NCBI GenBank assembly: GCA_963794265.1
Contig: CAWCDJ010000001.1
Location: forward strand, 682,001-746,000
Reading direction: 5' to 3'
DNA: 64,000 bases
DNA from: CAWCDJ01 sp963794265
Lineage (GTDB): Bacteria > Acidobacteriota > Terriglobia > Bryobacterales > Bryobacteraceae
This document shows positions 44,511 through 53,605 of this stretch, in pieces (positions within the stretch are counted from its first letter, which is position 1; each line of letters starts with the position of its first letter). A program made the translations under genes and the position numbers. The notes under the pieces are model-generated. The model worked only from the letters and a program-made list of their open reading frames with translations. It was not told where the DNA came from and made no database searches.

Positions 44511-46613
44511 CTATTGGAAGCCCAGGTCCAGCGGCAGAGCCGCTGGAATCTCGAACACCCTGGTGCCGAACAGGATCGCGGAGAGCCCGTTCGGATCGGG
44601 AATCGCGGCGCCATCCGCCGCCAGAAACCCGGCGATCTGCTGCTGCGCATCCAGGCTGACGGCCAGGCCCGAGAGTCCCGGCAGTGCAATCGTGCTGCCG
44701 TTCAGGCTGATGAAGAGCACGAGGTATGGGTGCGGGTTGGCGGGCAGGTCGGGAACCAGCGCCCGCGCCAGGTCGTGGCGGTAGAGCCAGGTAGAGGATT
44801 CCAGCCCCGCGGCCGTGACCAACGCCGAATTCGCCGGGTTGGGAACCGTCTCGTCCCCGCGCGCGAACTGAATCAGCACCGGCCGCGCGGAGAGCCCGGC
44901 CAGCGGCGAGATCTTCAAATGCGGCGCGAACGCAATCGGATCGCCTGCGATCCCCAGCCACTCGATGGTCTCGAAGAAGTTCTGGATGTCGATCGCTCCC
45001 GGCACGGTCGTCACCTTCACGGGCTGCCCCGGAAGCACATAATCTTCGTCATAGACGGCGCCCTGGTTCAGCAGCGACGGCAGGCGCAGTTGGAGGCTCT
45101 CGGTCGTCAGGTCCCGATACGCCGGGCTCCAGCGCGCGATATCCACCACGGTGGCGCCGCCCACATTCAGCGCGGCTGCGCGGATGGACGGTTCGACGGC
45201 GGTAACCATGGTCCCGTAGATGGCACCCAAAGACTGCCCGGCGTAGTAAATGCGGGACGCGTCGAGGTCCGGCGTGCCGTCGCCATCGAGGTCCAGCCCC
45301 TGGCGGATCGCGTTCGCCAGTTGCATCAGGTCCACGGCGGTCTGCCGGAAGCAGTCACGCGTGCCGTAAGCGATGGGCGTAACCAGCGTGCAGCCTTCAT
45401 CGGCTTCGATGATGCCGTCGCCGTTGAGATCCAGGCTGCGGCCGCCCGAAGTGAGGGTCGTGGATTTTCCGGACTTGTCTACAAACGTGACGGTGCTCTG
45501 CGGGCCGAAGCCGTGGCCGACAGCGTTGATCGCGATCACGGCGAATCCCGCGCGCGCCATGGTAGGCGCGACGGCCGTCGGACCGCCGAAACGGCTGTCG
45601 CCCAATCCATGACCGAAAATCAGCACAGGGTACCCGGCCGCCGGCTTGGGAGTTGCCGGCAGCAGGGCATTGAAGTAGACCTGGTTCGCTCGCAAGGGCA
45701 CCTGCAGCCCGGGCAGCGTGGGGGCGTTGCGGATGGTCTGGTCGTCTTCGAGGAAGTCCGGCGACGTATACGAACCAATGACCACCCGGTCCAGGCCGCT
45801 CAGAAGGGCGTTGTTGAGAGGCAGCGAGAGGTCGGTGAAACTCGCCGGATTGTCGCCCGTCTGTTCGTGCAGCGTCAGGGAATCGAGGTCCAAGATGCGG
45901 AACGAACTCTGCGGCTGGGCCAGCGTCGCCATCGGCGGCACGTAGTCGAGAATCGCGCGAGCGTGCTCCAGCCAGGCGGTGGCGCTCATGGTCGTGAACA
46001 CGGATGCGGCTACGACCTTTTGCGGCGCGGCCGCGATTTCGCCGAGCGCCGCCACCAGCCGGCCGCAATACCCGTCGCCCCCCTGCGCGCAGGCCTGAAA
46101 TGCGGGGTCGGACTGAACTGCGGCCCCTGAGGTATCCTTCACCGCATCGGTCACCACCAGCGCGAAGCGCCGGTGCTGGTCGAGCACGGTGACCGGCTTG
46201 GCATAAGCCGTGTCTGTGGCCGGATCCCAGACCACCTGATCGGCCGCGATGCGGTCTCCCACCTTATAAATACCCGGCTCCTCGCCGGTAAGGTTATCGA
46301 GCGCGACGAAAAAGACGCCATCCTTCAATGTGGCCGGATCCACGGGGCTCGAAAACCGGACCCGCGCCCGCGCGCGCAGGCTGAAGCCATCCAACTGGTC
46401 GAGCAGTCCCCCCTCCTGGCAAGCCGTGTAAGTGGAGCCGCAATCCGGAATCGGCATGTTCACCCGCACGGCGGTCTTCTGAAGCGGGTCGAAAACCGTC
46501 AGCGCATCGGAGGGAAACGGGCCGGTCGAGGGGGTCAGCGGGTCGTATAAAACAGTTGTGCCCGCGCACAGGAGCGCGGGCGCACAAAGGGCAAGCAGGA
46601 TTGAACGTGGCAT
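44511..46613 (-). CDS. secreted alpha/beta-hydrolase (lipase-like)
   Basis: 700-aa exported protein with signal peptide MPRSILLALCAPALLCAG. Residues 20-300 resemble the N-terminal domain of virulence-factor-type bacterial lipases (TTVLYDPLTPSTGPFPSDAL; VRFSSPVDPATLKDGVFFVA). The hydrolase domain starts near 310 with GYPVLIFGHGLGDSRFGGPT, and Ser461 in YYAGQSLGAIYG is the nucleophile elbow. Two Ca-binding-like loops, DLNGDGIIEADEG and DLDGDGTPDLD, occur between. A likely substrate is an ester, peptide or lipid; none can be named. The gene stands between a Mut7-C gene and the frameshifted lipoprotein, all on the minus strand. Confidence 0.8.
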   Translation of the reverse strand: MPRSILLALCAPALLCAGTTVLYDPLTPSTGPFPSDALTVFDPLQKTAVRVNMPIPDCGSTYTACQEGGLLDQLDGFSLRARARVRFSSPVDPATLKDGVFFVALDNLTGEEPGIYKVGDRIAADQVVWDPATDTAYAKPVTVLDQHRRFALVVTDAVKDTSGAAVQSDPAFQACAQGGDGYCGRLVAALGEIAAAPQKVVAASVFTTMSATAWLEHARAILDYVPPMATLAQPQSSFRILDLDSLTLHEQTGDNPASFTDLSLPLNNALLSGLDRVVIGSYTSPDFLEDDQTIRNAPTLPGLQVPLRANQVYFNALLPATPKPAAGYPVLIFGHGLGDSRFGGPTAVAPTMARAGFAVIAINAVGHGFGPQSTVTFVDKSGKSTTLTSGGRSLDLNGDGIIEADEGCTLVTPIAYGTRDCFRQTAVDLMQLANAIRQGLDLDGDGTPDLDASRIYYAGQSLGAIYGTMVTAVEPSIRAAALNVGGATVVDIARWSPAYRDLTTESLQLRLPSLLNQGAVYDEDYVLPGQPVKVTTVPGAIDIQNFFETIEWLGIAGDPIAFAPHLKISPLAGLSARPVLIQFARGDETVPNPANSALVTAAGLESSTWLYRHDLARALVPDLPANPHPYLVLFISLNGSTIALPGLSGLAVSLDAQQQIAGFLAADGAAIPDPNGLSAILFGTRVFEIPAALPLDLGFQ

Positions 46614-46655
46614 CGGGCCTCAGTACTCGATCATACTCCGTTGAGATCCGGTGGG

Positions 46656-47487
46656 TTAGGTCCGTTTGCCTTTCTTGAGCTTCGAAAGCCTGGCCGCCAC
46701 GTCCTTGGTTTCCTTGCCGGCGGGCGCCGCCTGGAGTGCCTCGTCGACCTCCCCGGTCATCACGTTGAGGCGGTTCGGCTCATCGAGTTTTTTGGGCGAG
46801 TACAGGTCTGCCAGGTCCAGCATCACCTTGGCAGTCTCCAGAGCGAACGTGGGTTTCGCCAGCGCCGCATTGCCGCCCTTGAGAATTTCGAGGGATTTGC
46901 CGGTGTTGTCGCCCGCTCCTACCGCGCGTCACGGCGAACAGCACGCTGCGCTCGATCATCTCTTTCTGGAGCGCGTCGGTTTCGGCGTCGGGCAGCATCA
47001 TGCCCTTGGCGACGCGCTGCAGCGACACCGGCTCGGCCGCAGACCCCCTCGGGTATGCCAAGTCCAGGGGGATACTATCGGGCGGATTCGACTGGAAAAA
47101 CTGGTGCACGGCCTCGGCGGTCTGCATCGAGGCGCTACTGGCCTGACCGCGGAAGAGGTTCACCTTCCGGATGAACGGCGTGGGGTTCTCCCGGTTCGCC
47201 TTGCCTCCGGCTTCGAAACTGTCTGCCAGGTCGACATAGGCCTTGGCGATCCCAGAACTCAGCAGGATGGCCAGCGGGCGCGACCGGACGGCAAACTCGG
47301 AAGTGCCCTTCGCGAGTTGCGTCAGGTTGTCAGCCGCTTTGACGTAATCGCCCGCGGCGTAATTCGTCCTGGCGACGGACCACAGGAATTCGGGAGTGCC
47401 CGGCTGGGGTGGCGTGGGGCCGGAGTTACAGCCGGCCGAACAAAGGATGATGCCCAGAGCAGCCGGGAGGGACCACATGCATCGCAT
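46656..47487 (-). pseudogene. lipoprotein gene broken by a frameshift near 46918-46930
   Basis: The start MRCMWSLPAALGIILCSAGC is a lipoprotein signal with the acceptor Cys20. AAAGGTGG seven bases upstream supports ATG 47487. The frame reads coherently through FFQSNPPDSIPLDLAYPRGS and EMIERSVLFAVTR, then turns into Arg/Gln-rich nonsense. In the next frame, starting within the same codons, VGAGDNTGKSLEILKGGNAA continues through VMLDLADLYSPKKLDEPNRL and AAPAGKETKDVAARLSKLKK to TAA at 46656. One extra base or two missing bases in a GCGCG/GG run (about 46918-46930) explain it. It may be a true mutation or an assembly error. Whole-length product would be about 277 aa, with TPR-like helices. Function unknown. 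Confidence 0.7.
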
Positions 47488-47518
47488 GGCCTAACCACCT
47501 TTCAGTCTGTTTCTCTGA

Positions 47519-48004
47519 CTATGGAATGTCGTCGGGGTCGACGGCACCGCTGTTCCCGGCGCCAGCGTAGCGGATGTAGGCGATCAGGTCAGCCAGTTCC
47601 TGCTTGGTCCATTTTTTGGCGCTCGGCGGATGCTTCCAGGAGTTGTTCTGCGTGAACGTTACATCGGCCTTCGGCAGCTTGCGCGATTCCGGAGGAGTTT
47701 TCGAAAGATCGAATAGCTCGATGGTGTCGCCGGTCGTGGCCCCGGCCATGCACGGGAAGCTGTCGCCCCCTTTGACCTTCGCGATCTGCACGTACTGAGT
47801 CACCGTGGAGCGGATCGCCATGGCCATCCCCGCGGGAGTCAAATGCGCCACCATTTTCAGATCCGGCCCGACCGCCGTGCCTTTCCCCTTGAGCGCGTGG
47901 CAGCTCACACAACCCGTCGCGGCATCCGTGAAGAGGGCTGCGCCACGATCAATCTGCGTAGGCGTCGCGCTCTGGGCCAACATCAATAACAACGGCCAAA
48001 ACAT
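47519..48004 (-). CDS. monohaem c-type cytochrome
   Basis: 161-aa exported cytochrome c. Signal peptide MFWPLLLMLAQSATP. The haem site is GCVSCHALKGKG (C32, C35, H36). A distal Met axial ligand is probable (FPCMAG or nearby). A C-terminal helix WTKQELADLIAYIRYAGAG is typical of the class I cytochrome fold. AAGGAGGA six bases before ATG 48004. Located downstream of the stress block promoter on the opposite strand. Electron partner unknown. Confidence 0.88.
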   Translation of the reverse strand: MFWPLLLMLAQSATPTQIDRGAALFTDAATGCVSCHALKGKGTAVGPDLKMVAHLTPAGMAMAIRSTVTQYVQIAKVKGGDSFPCMAGATTGDTIELFDLSKTPPESRKLPKADVTFTQNNSWKHPPSAKKWTKQELADLIAYIRYAGAGNSGAVDPDDIP

Positions 48005-48275
48005 GGGACTTCCTCCTTGGAGGCAACTACCGGACCCTGTACTCCGAAATGAGAATACCTCAGAGCGCTGCCGGAAGCAATGGCGGCCACCGGCCAGCCT
48101 CATTCTTCCTCTCGATCCCGTTGACCGGCATCACCACGCTCCGGCGCACATTCGTGGTGCCGCCCTCCGCCGTGTTAGGCCTGCCTGGCGAGGACGGGCT
48201 TAGGTAAAGACCCTACGGAAATCTCTCCATTCGGAGACATCGCAAGAAGTTGTTCTTTTTGTCCGCTAACAATAC
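48005..48275. other. intergenic region between the cytochrome and hsp20 promoters
   Basis: About 270 bases without a convincing gene. The first part must hold the cytochrome promoter on the minus strand. Frames crossing it are short and lack codon bias. No repeat, tRNA or riboswitch-like structure was recognised. The sequence turns sharply AT-rich near 48250, where the hsp20 promoter begins. Confidence 0.5.
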
Positions 48276-48304
48276 TTGACATATTATCACTCATATTTTA
48301 TGAT
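48276..48304 (+). promoter_or_regulatory. consensus sigma-70 promoter of hsp20
   Basis: TTGACA (48276-48281), a 17-base spacer and TATGAT (48299-48304), in a markedly AT-rich stretch. It predicts a leader of about 58 bases before ATG 48370. No CIRCE-type inverted repeat is present. Confidence 0.75.
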
Positions 48305-48369
48305 TGCACTAGATGAGGTCTATTGAGGGGCCTCACGGATTTCAGCCGATAAGGAGATTGAACAACACC

Positions 48370-48792
48370 ATGTCCCTTAGCCATTTCGACCCGTTATCGA
48401 ACCTTCGCGCCTTCGAAGATGCCTTTACCCGGATGCTCAGCGAACCCCAGACCAACCGTCCCTGGTCTCCGGCCGTCGATATCTACGAGACCGAGAATGA
48501 CCTCGTCCTGAAGGCGGACCTTCCGGATATCGAACAGAAGTTGATCGACGTGCGCGTGGAGAACCAGACCCTGACGATCGCCGGGGAGCGCAAATTCGAA
48601 ACACAGGATTCCGGCAAGGGCTTCCACCGGATCGAGCGCGCTTATGGCACGTTTGTTCGCAGCTTTGCCGTGCCGAACTCCTTCGACACCGATAAGATCG
48701 GTGCCGAGTACAAGAATGGCGTGCTGACTGTGACCCTGCCGAAGAAGGAAGCGGCCAAGCCCCGCCAGATCAAAGTCGAAGTCAAGGCTTGA
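48370..48792 (+). CDS. Hsp20/alpha-crystallin small heat-shock protein
   Basis: 140-aa small chaperone that holds unfolding proteins. The alpha-crystallin domain spans about 35-130: SPAVDIYETENDLVLKADLP, VENQTLTIAGERKFETQD, FVRSFAVPNSFDTDKIGAEY and NGVLTVTLPKKE, followed by the C-terminal basic tail. AAGGAG lies about 13 bases before the ATG, longer than usual. Own strong promoter upstream and a terminator directly after; clpB follows. Confidence 0.95.
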   Translation: MSLSHFDPLSNLRAFEDAFTRMLSEPQTNRPWSPAVDIYETENDLVLKADLPDIEQKLIDVRVENQTLTIAGERKFETQDSGKGFHRIERAYGTFVRSFAVPNSFDTDKIGAEYKNGVLTVTLPKKEAAKPRQIKVEVKA

Positions 48793-48810
48793 CGCATCTA
48801 AACGGTAGGC

Positions 48811-48830
48811 GCCGGTTTGTACCGGCTTTT
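48811..48830 (+). terminator. intrinsic terminator after hsp20
   Basis: Six-base stem GCCGGT/ACCGGC with a TTGT tetraloop, followed immediately by TTTT. Located 18 bases after the hsp20 stop. Confidence 0.8.
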
Positions 48831-48837
48831 ACTGAGG

Positions 48838-48860
48838 GGGCCGGGCCAAATGCCCGGCCC
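48838..48860 (+). other. strong GC hairpin in the clpB leader
   Basis: Nine-base perfect stem GGGCCGGGC/GCCCGGCCC with a five-base loop CAAAT. It ends 19 bases before ATG 48880 and ten bases before its AAGGA Shine-Dalgarno. No T-run follows, so it could be a leader element affecting clpB expression or a second terminator. Confidence 0.6.
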
Positions 48861-48879
48861 GAGGTTTCTAAAGGATAGA

Positions 48880-51510
48880 ATGTTTCGACTAGACAAACTG
48901 ACCCAGAAAGCCCAGGAAGCTCTGCAGCTTACGCAGGCGGTGGCCGAGAAAAACGACTGCCAGGTGATGTTCCCGCTGCACCTTTTGATCGCTCTGGCCG
49001 AGGAGAAGGAGGGGGTTGTCCGCCCGATCCTCGAAAAGTGCGGCGCGCATCCCGACGCCGTGCTTGCCGAGGCGCAGCGGCAGCTGGCAAATCTCCCCAA
49101 AACCGCCGGCGCCCCATCGGGAATGTATCTTTCCCAACCGCTGAACCAGGTTCTGGAGCAGGCCTTCGATGAGGCCGGCAGGTTCAAAGACGAATTTGTC
49201 TCGACCGAACACCTCCTGCTGTCGCTCGCCGAGCAGCGCAGCGACCCCGCCGGCCGCGTGCTCGAAAACGCCGGCGCCGGGCACGACGCGATTCTCAAAG
49301 CTCTCGTGGGCATCCGCGGCAGCACCCGGATCACCGACCAGAACCCCGAAACCAAGTATCAGGCCCTCGAGCGCTACGCTCACGATCTGACCGAATCCGC
49401 CCGTCAGGGCAAGCTCGATCCGGTGATCGGACGCGAAGACGAAATCCGCCGCGTGATGCAGGTCTTGAGCCGCCGGACAAAGAACAACCCCGTGCTGATC
49501 GGCGAGCCCGGCGTCGGCAAAACCGCCATTGTGGAAGGACTCGCCCAGCGCATCGTGCGCGGCGACGTTCCCGATCAGTTGAAGAACAAGCGCCTGGCCG
49601 CGATCGACCTCGGTTCGATGATCGCGGGCACGAAGTTCCGCGGCGAGTTCGAAGACCGCCTCAAGGCGGTGGTCAAAGAGATCATCGACTCGAACGGCGA
49701 GATCCTCTGCTTCATCGACGAGTTGCACACGCTGGTGGGCGCCGGCGGCGCCGAAGGCGCCATCGATGCCGCCAACCTGTTGAAGCCGGCGCTCGCCCGC
49801 GGCGAACTGCGCTGCATCGGCGCCACCACGCTCAACGAGTACAAGAAGCACGTGGAAAAGGATGCCGCGCTGGCGCGCCGCTTCCAGACCGTCATGGTGG
49901 GCGAGCCCACCGTGGACGACACCGTCGCGATCCTGCGGGGGCTCAAGGAAAAGTTCGAGATCCACCACGGAGTGCGCATCAAGGATTCGGCCATCGTCGC
50001 GGCCGCCGTGCTGTCGCACCGGTATATTGCCGACCGCTTCCTGCCGGATAAGGCCATCGATCTGATCGACGAAGCCGGATCGGCGTTGCGGTTGCAGATC
50101 GGCTCGATGCCCATCGAGATCGATGACCTCGACCGGCGCATGTCGCACCTCGAGATCGAGCGCCAGGCGCTGAGCAAGGAAATGGACCATACGTCGCACG
50201 ACCGCCTGCGCGTGATCGAGAACGAACTCGAGCGCCTGCGCGGCGAGGCCGCCATCCTCAAAGAACGCTGGAATCGCGAGAAGAATGCGATCACCCGCGT
50301 GAAGCGGCTCAAAGAGGAGCAGGACAACCTGCGCCAGGACGAAGAGCGGGCCACGCGCGCCGGCGATTGGGAAAAAGCGGCCCAGCTCCGCTACGGCCGG
50401 CTTTCCCAGATCGAAAAGGATATCGCGGCCGCCGAACAGGAGCTCGAAGCCGTCAAGGAGACCGCGCTTCTCAAAGAGGAGATCGGCGAAGACGATATCG
50501 CGCGCATCGTGGCCAAGTGGACCGGCATCCCGGTGACCCGCATGATGGAGGGCGAGATCCAGAAACTGGTCCACATGGGCGACCGCCTGAAAGACCGGGT
50601 GGTCGGCCAGGACGAAGCCGTGCGGCTGGTTGCCAATGCCATCCTGCGCAACCGGGCAGGTTTAAGCGATCCCAACCGGCCCATCGGCAGCTTCATTTTC
50701 CTGGGACCGACGGGCGTCGGCAAAACCGAGCTCGTCCGCGCCCTGGCGCACTACCTGTTCGACGACGACAAAGCCATGGTTCGCGTCGACATGTCCGAGT
50801 ACATGGAAAAACATGCGGTAGCTCGCATGATCGGGTCTCCTCCCGGGTACGTGGGCTTCGAAGAGGGCGGCCAGTTGACCGAACAGATCCGGCGGCGCCC
50901 CTACTCGGTGGTACTGTTCGATGAAATCGAAAAGGCCCACCCGGACGTCTTCAATATGTTGCTCCAGATTCTGGACGACGGCAGGCTGACGGACGGCCAG
51001 GGCCGCACCGTGAGCTTCCGGAACACGGTGATCGTGATGACGTCGAACATCGGAACCGGCATGGTCGAGAGGAGTACGATCGGATTTTCGGTTCACGGCA
51101 AGGACAAACAGGGCGAAGATACCCGGAAGCGGCTGTTCGAAGCGCTGCGGCAAAGCTTCCGTCCCGAATTCCTGAACCGGGTTGACGATATCATTGTATT
51201 TAACGCATTGACCCGCGAACACCTGGCGCAAATCGTGAACATTCAACTGGACAACGTCGGCAAACTGCTGAAAGACCGGAAGCTGACACTCGAAGTGACT
51301 GCGGCCGCCAGAGACCTGATCATCTCGGAAGGATATGATCCGCAATACGGTGCACGGCCGATGAAACGTGCGATTCAGCGCCTGGTTCAGGACCCGCTGG
51401 CCCTGAAACTGATCGGCGGCGATTTTGGCGACGGCGACACCATCCTGGTGGACGTCGCGAGCCAGGGGGGTGAACTCGAGTTCACCCGCCTTGTGCCGCT
51501 GGCTGCGTAA
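48880..51510 (+). CDS. clpB: ATP-dependent disaggregase ClpB
   Basis: 876-aa Hsp100 chaperone that rescues aggregated proteins with DnaK. Order: Clp N domain (1-150), first AAA+ with Walker A GEPGVGKT (208-215) and CFIDELHTLVGAGGAEG, coiled-coil middle domain about 410-530 (DLDRRMSHLEIERQALSKEM), second AAA+ with GPTGVGKT (609-616) and VVLFDEIEKAHPDVFN, and the C-terminal ClpB small domain. The middle domain length marks ClpB rather than ClpA or ClpC. AAGGA precedes ATG 48880. First of a stress block with htpX. Confidence 0.96.
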   Translation: MFRLDKLTQKAQEALQLTQAVAEKNDCQVMFPLHLLIALAEEKEGVVRPILEKCGAHPDAVLAEAQRQLANLPKTAGAPSGMYLSQPLNQVLEQAFDEAGRFKDEFVSTEHLLLSLAEQRSDPAGRVLENAGAGHDAILKALVGIRGSTRITDQNPETKYQALERYAHDLTESARQGKLDPVIGREDEIRRVMQVLSRRTKNNPVLIGEPGVGKTAIVEGLAQRIVRGDVPDQLKNKRLAAIDLGSMIAGTKFRGEFEDRLKAVVKEIIDSNGEILCFIDELHTLVGAGGAEGAIDAANLLKPALARGELRCIGATTLNEYKKHVEKDAALARRFQTVMVGEPTVDDTVAILRGLKEKFEIHHGVRIKDSAIVAAAVLSHRYIADRFLPDKAIDLIDEAGSALRLQIGSMPIEIDDLDRRMSHLEIERQALSKEMDHTSHDRLRVIENELERLRGEAAILKERWNREKNAITRVKRLKEEQDNLRQDEERATRAGDWEKAAQLRYGRLSQIEKDIAAAEQELEAVKETALLKEEIGEDDIARIVAKWTGIPVTRMMEGEIQKLVHMGDRLKDRVVGQDEAVRLVANAILRNRAGLSDPNRPIGSFIFLGPTGVGKTELVRALAHYLFDDDKAMVRVDMSEYMEKHAVARMIGSPPGYVGFEEGGQLTEQIRRRPYSVVLFDEIEKAHPDVFNMLLQILDDGRLTDGQGRTVSFRNTVIVMTSNIGTGMVERSTIGFSVHGKDKQGEDTRKRLFEALRQSFRPEFLNRVDDIIVFNALTREHLAQIVNIQLDNVGKLLKDRKLTLEVTAAARDLIISEGYDPQYGARPMKRAIQRLVQDPLALKLIGGDFGDGDTILVDVASQGGELEFTRLVPLAA

Positions 51511-51535
51511 CCGGCAGCCGGAACGGAGGTTCCCC

Positions 51536-52384
51536 ATGACTACCAACACTCTCAAGACCGCGTTGCTGCTGGGCCTCCTCAGCGGGCTGCTGCTCGTTGG
51601 AGGAGAGGCGCTGGGCGGGCGCCAGGGCCTGTACATCGGCCTGGGCATTGCGGTGTTCATGAACTTCGGCAGTTATTTCTTCTCTGATAAAATCGCGCTA
51701 TCGATGTACAGGGCCCAGCCTGTTTCGGAAACCGAGAACCCGGAGGTCTACCGGCGGGTCGCGCCCATCGTGCAGGGGCTCGCTCATCGCATGAACCTGC
51801 CCATGCCCAAGCTGTACCTGCTCCCCGAGCCTTCACCCAACGCCTTCGCCACCGGGCGCAATCCCAGCCACGCCTCGGTGGCGTTTACCAGCGGCATTCT
51901 GCAGTTGATGAATGATAATGAGATCGAAGGCGTGGTGGCCCACGAACTCGGCCACGTGCTGCACCGCGATATTCTGATCAGCTCGGTGGCGGCCACGATT
52001 GCCGCGGCTATTACGTTCCTGGCGCGGATGTCGTTCTTTTTCGGCGGCACGAGCAACGACGACGACAATCGCGGCGGCGCCATCGGCGCCATCGCCATGA
52101 TGATCCTGGCGCCCTTCGCCGCCATGCTGATCCAGATGGCCATCTCGCGCTCGCGCGAGTACGATGCCGACGCGGCATCGGCTAAGTACGTCGGCTCCCC
52201 GTATCCGCTGATCAACGGCCTGGAGAAGCTCGACGGCTGGTCGAAGCGCATTCCGATGGATGCGTCGCCTTCCACCGCTCACATGTTCATCATCAAGCCG
52301 TTCACGGGGGATGCGATCATGCGGCTGTTCTCGACCCACCCCAAGACCGAAGACCGGATCGCCCGCCTGCAGGCCATGCGATGA
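51536..52384 (+). CDS. htpX: HtpX-like membrane zinc protease
   Basis: 282-aa M48 membrane protease that degrades damaged membrane proteins. Two N-terminal helices (LLLGLLSGLLLVGGEAL; GLYIGLGIAVFMNFGSYFFS), HELGH zinc motif at 136-140, two more helices about 155-205, and SREYDADAASAKY supplying the third ligand Glu. GGAGG six bases before ATG 51536. Fits the heat-stress neighbourhood of clpB and hsp20. Its stop overlaps the methyltransferase start (ATGA). Confidence 0.95.
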   Translation: MTTNTLKTALLLGLLSGLLLVGGEALGGRQGLYIGLGIAVFMNFGSYFFSDKIALSMYRAQPVSETENPEVYRRVAPIVQGLAHRMNLPMPKLYLLPEPSPNAFATGRNPSHASVAFTSGILQLMNDNEIEGVVAHELGHVLHRDILISSVAATIAAAITFLARMSFFFGGTSNDDDNRGGAIGAIAMMILAPFAAMLIQMAISRSREYDADAASAKYVGSPYPLINGLEKLDGWSKRIPMDASPSTAHMFIIKPFTGDAIMRLFSTHPKTEDRIARLQAMR

Positions 52385-53544
52385 ACGAGGTCCGCGTAAA
52401 CCGGAAGGCGGCGGGCCGCGTCGCCTCCGGCCACCCGTGGATCTTCGCCAGCGACGTCATGGATCTGAACGGGGCCCGGCCGGGCTCCACGGTGAAAGTT
52501 GCCGACGAGCGGGGCCGCCCCGTCGGCACCGCCCATTACAGTTCCACGTCGCAAATCGCGCTCCGGATGCTTTCGCGGCAGGTCGAAGAGACCGGCCGCG
52601 ATTTCTTTTTGCGGCGACTCCGGGCTGCCGAGTCCTTTCGTTCGCGAGTGGTGCACCACACCGACGCGTACCGGGTGGTTCACGGCGAGGCCGACCTGCT
52701 TCCGGCGCTCATCGTCGATCGCTATGGCGATTACCTGGTGATGCAGACGCTCGACCAGGGCATGGACGCCGCCAAATCCGAGATCGTCTCGTGCCTCCAG
52801 GAGATCTTCCAGCCTAAGGGCATTCTGGCGCGCAACGACGCTGCCGTGCGGGCGAAGGAGCAGTTGCCGCTCGAAACCGCGGTGGTGTCGGGCGAGGTGC
52901 CCGAGCGGGTGGCCGTTCAGATGAACGGATTACGCCTGGTAGCCGATCTGGTGCATGGCCAGAAAACCGGAATCTACCTCGACCAGAGAGAGAATTACCG
53001 GGCGGCGGCACGCTACGCCCGCGGTGGGAAGGCCCTCGATTGCTTCACATCCACTGGCGGCTTCGCCCTGCACCTGGCAGCAAAGTGCGAATCGGTGGAG
53101 GCGGTCGACAGTTCCGCGCAAGCCCTGGGAACGGCGCACGCGAACGCGGAAGCGAACGGCATCGGCAACGTGGAATTCCGTGAGGCCGACGTTTTCGAAC
53201 TGCTGGGGGGCTATGCCTCGGCACGGCGTCAGTTCTCGGTGGTGGTGCTCGACCCGCCGGCATTCGCCAAATCGAGGGGGTCGGTGGAGGGAGCGGTCCG
53301 GGGCTATAAAGAGATCAACCTGAGGGCACTGCGGCTGCTGGGACCGGGCGGTGTGCTGGTTACGTGCTCATGCTCGCACCATGTCAGTGAGGCGATGCTG
53401 CTGGAACTTACCGCGGAGGCCAGCCTGGACGCCAACCGCACGCTACGCATCCTGGAGCGGCGGTCCCAGGCGCAGGATCACCCGATCCTGCTGACGGTGC
53501 CCGAGACGCTGTACTTGAAGTGCCTGATCCTCGAGGTAGTTTAA
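52381..53544 (+). CDS. class I rRNA large-subunit methyltransferase, RlmI-like
   Basis: 387-aa SAM-dependent enzyme. N-terminal PUA domain (VRVNRKAAGRVASGHPWIFA through VGTAHYSSTSQIALRML). The Rossmann domain shows ALDCFTSTGGFALHLAA (SAM loop), EAVDSSAQALGTAHAN, the catalytic-region motif VVLDPPAFAKSRGSVEG and LVTCSCSHHV. This is the layout of RlmI/YccW-type enzymes that methylate a 23S rRNA cytosine; the exact position is inferred. Translationally coupled to htpX. Confidence 0.88.
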   Translation: MNEVRVNRKAAGRVASGHPWIFASDVMDLNGARPGSTVKVADERGRPVGTAHYSSTSQIALRMLSRQVEETGRDFFLRRLRAAESFRSRVVHHTDAYRVVHGEADLLPALIVDRYGDYLVMQTLDQGMDAAKSEIVSCLQEIFQPKGILARNDAAVRAKEQLPLETAVVSGEVPERVAVQMNGLRLVADLVHGQKTGIYLDQRENYRAAARYARGGKALDCFTSTGGFALHLAAKCESVEAVDSSAQALGTAHANAEANGIGNVEFREADVFELLGGYASARRQFSVVVLDPPAFAKSRGSVEGAVRGYKEINLRALRLLGPGGVLVTCSCSHHVSEAMLLELTAEASLDANRTLRILERRSQAQDHPILLTVPETLYLKCLILEVV

Positions 53545-53568
53545 CCGTAGATCGTCAGTTTACGAGAA

Positions 53569-53589
53569 GGGCGGCATGCTCCGCCGCCC
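53569..53589. terminator. bidirectional hairpin between converging genes
   Basis: Seven-base stem GGGCGGC/GCCGCCC with a seven-base loop, between the methyltransferase and the receptor stops. No long T-run on either side; probably shared by both transcripts. Confidence 0.55.
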
Positions 53590-53605
53590 TCCCCGAAAAC
53601 TAAGG

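Noticed and set aside
48250..48369. CIRCE or HAIR heat-shock operator in the hsp20 leader
   Set aside because: The AT-rich leader contains TTGACA/TATGAT but no long inverted repeat matching either consensus.
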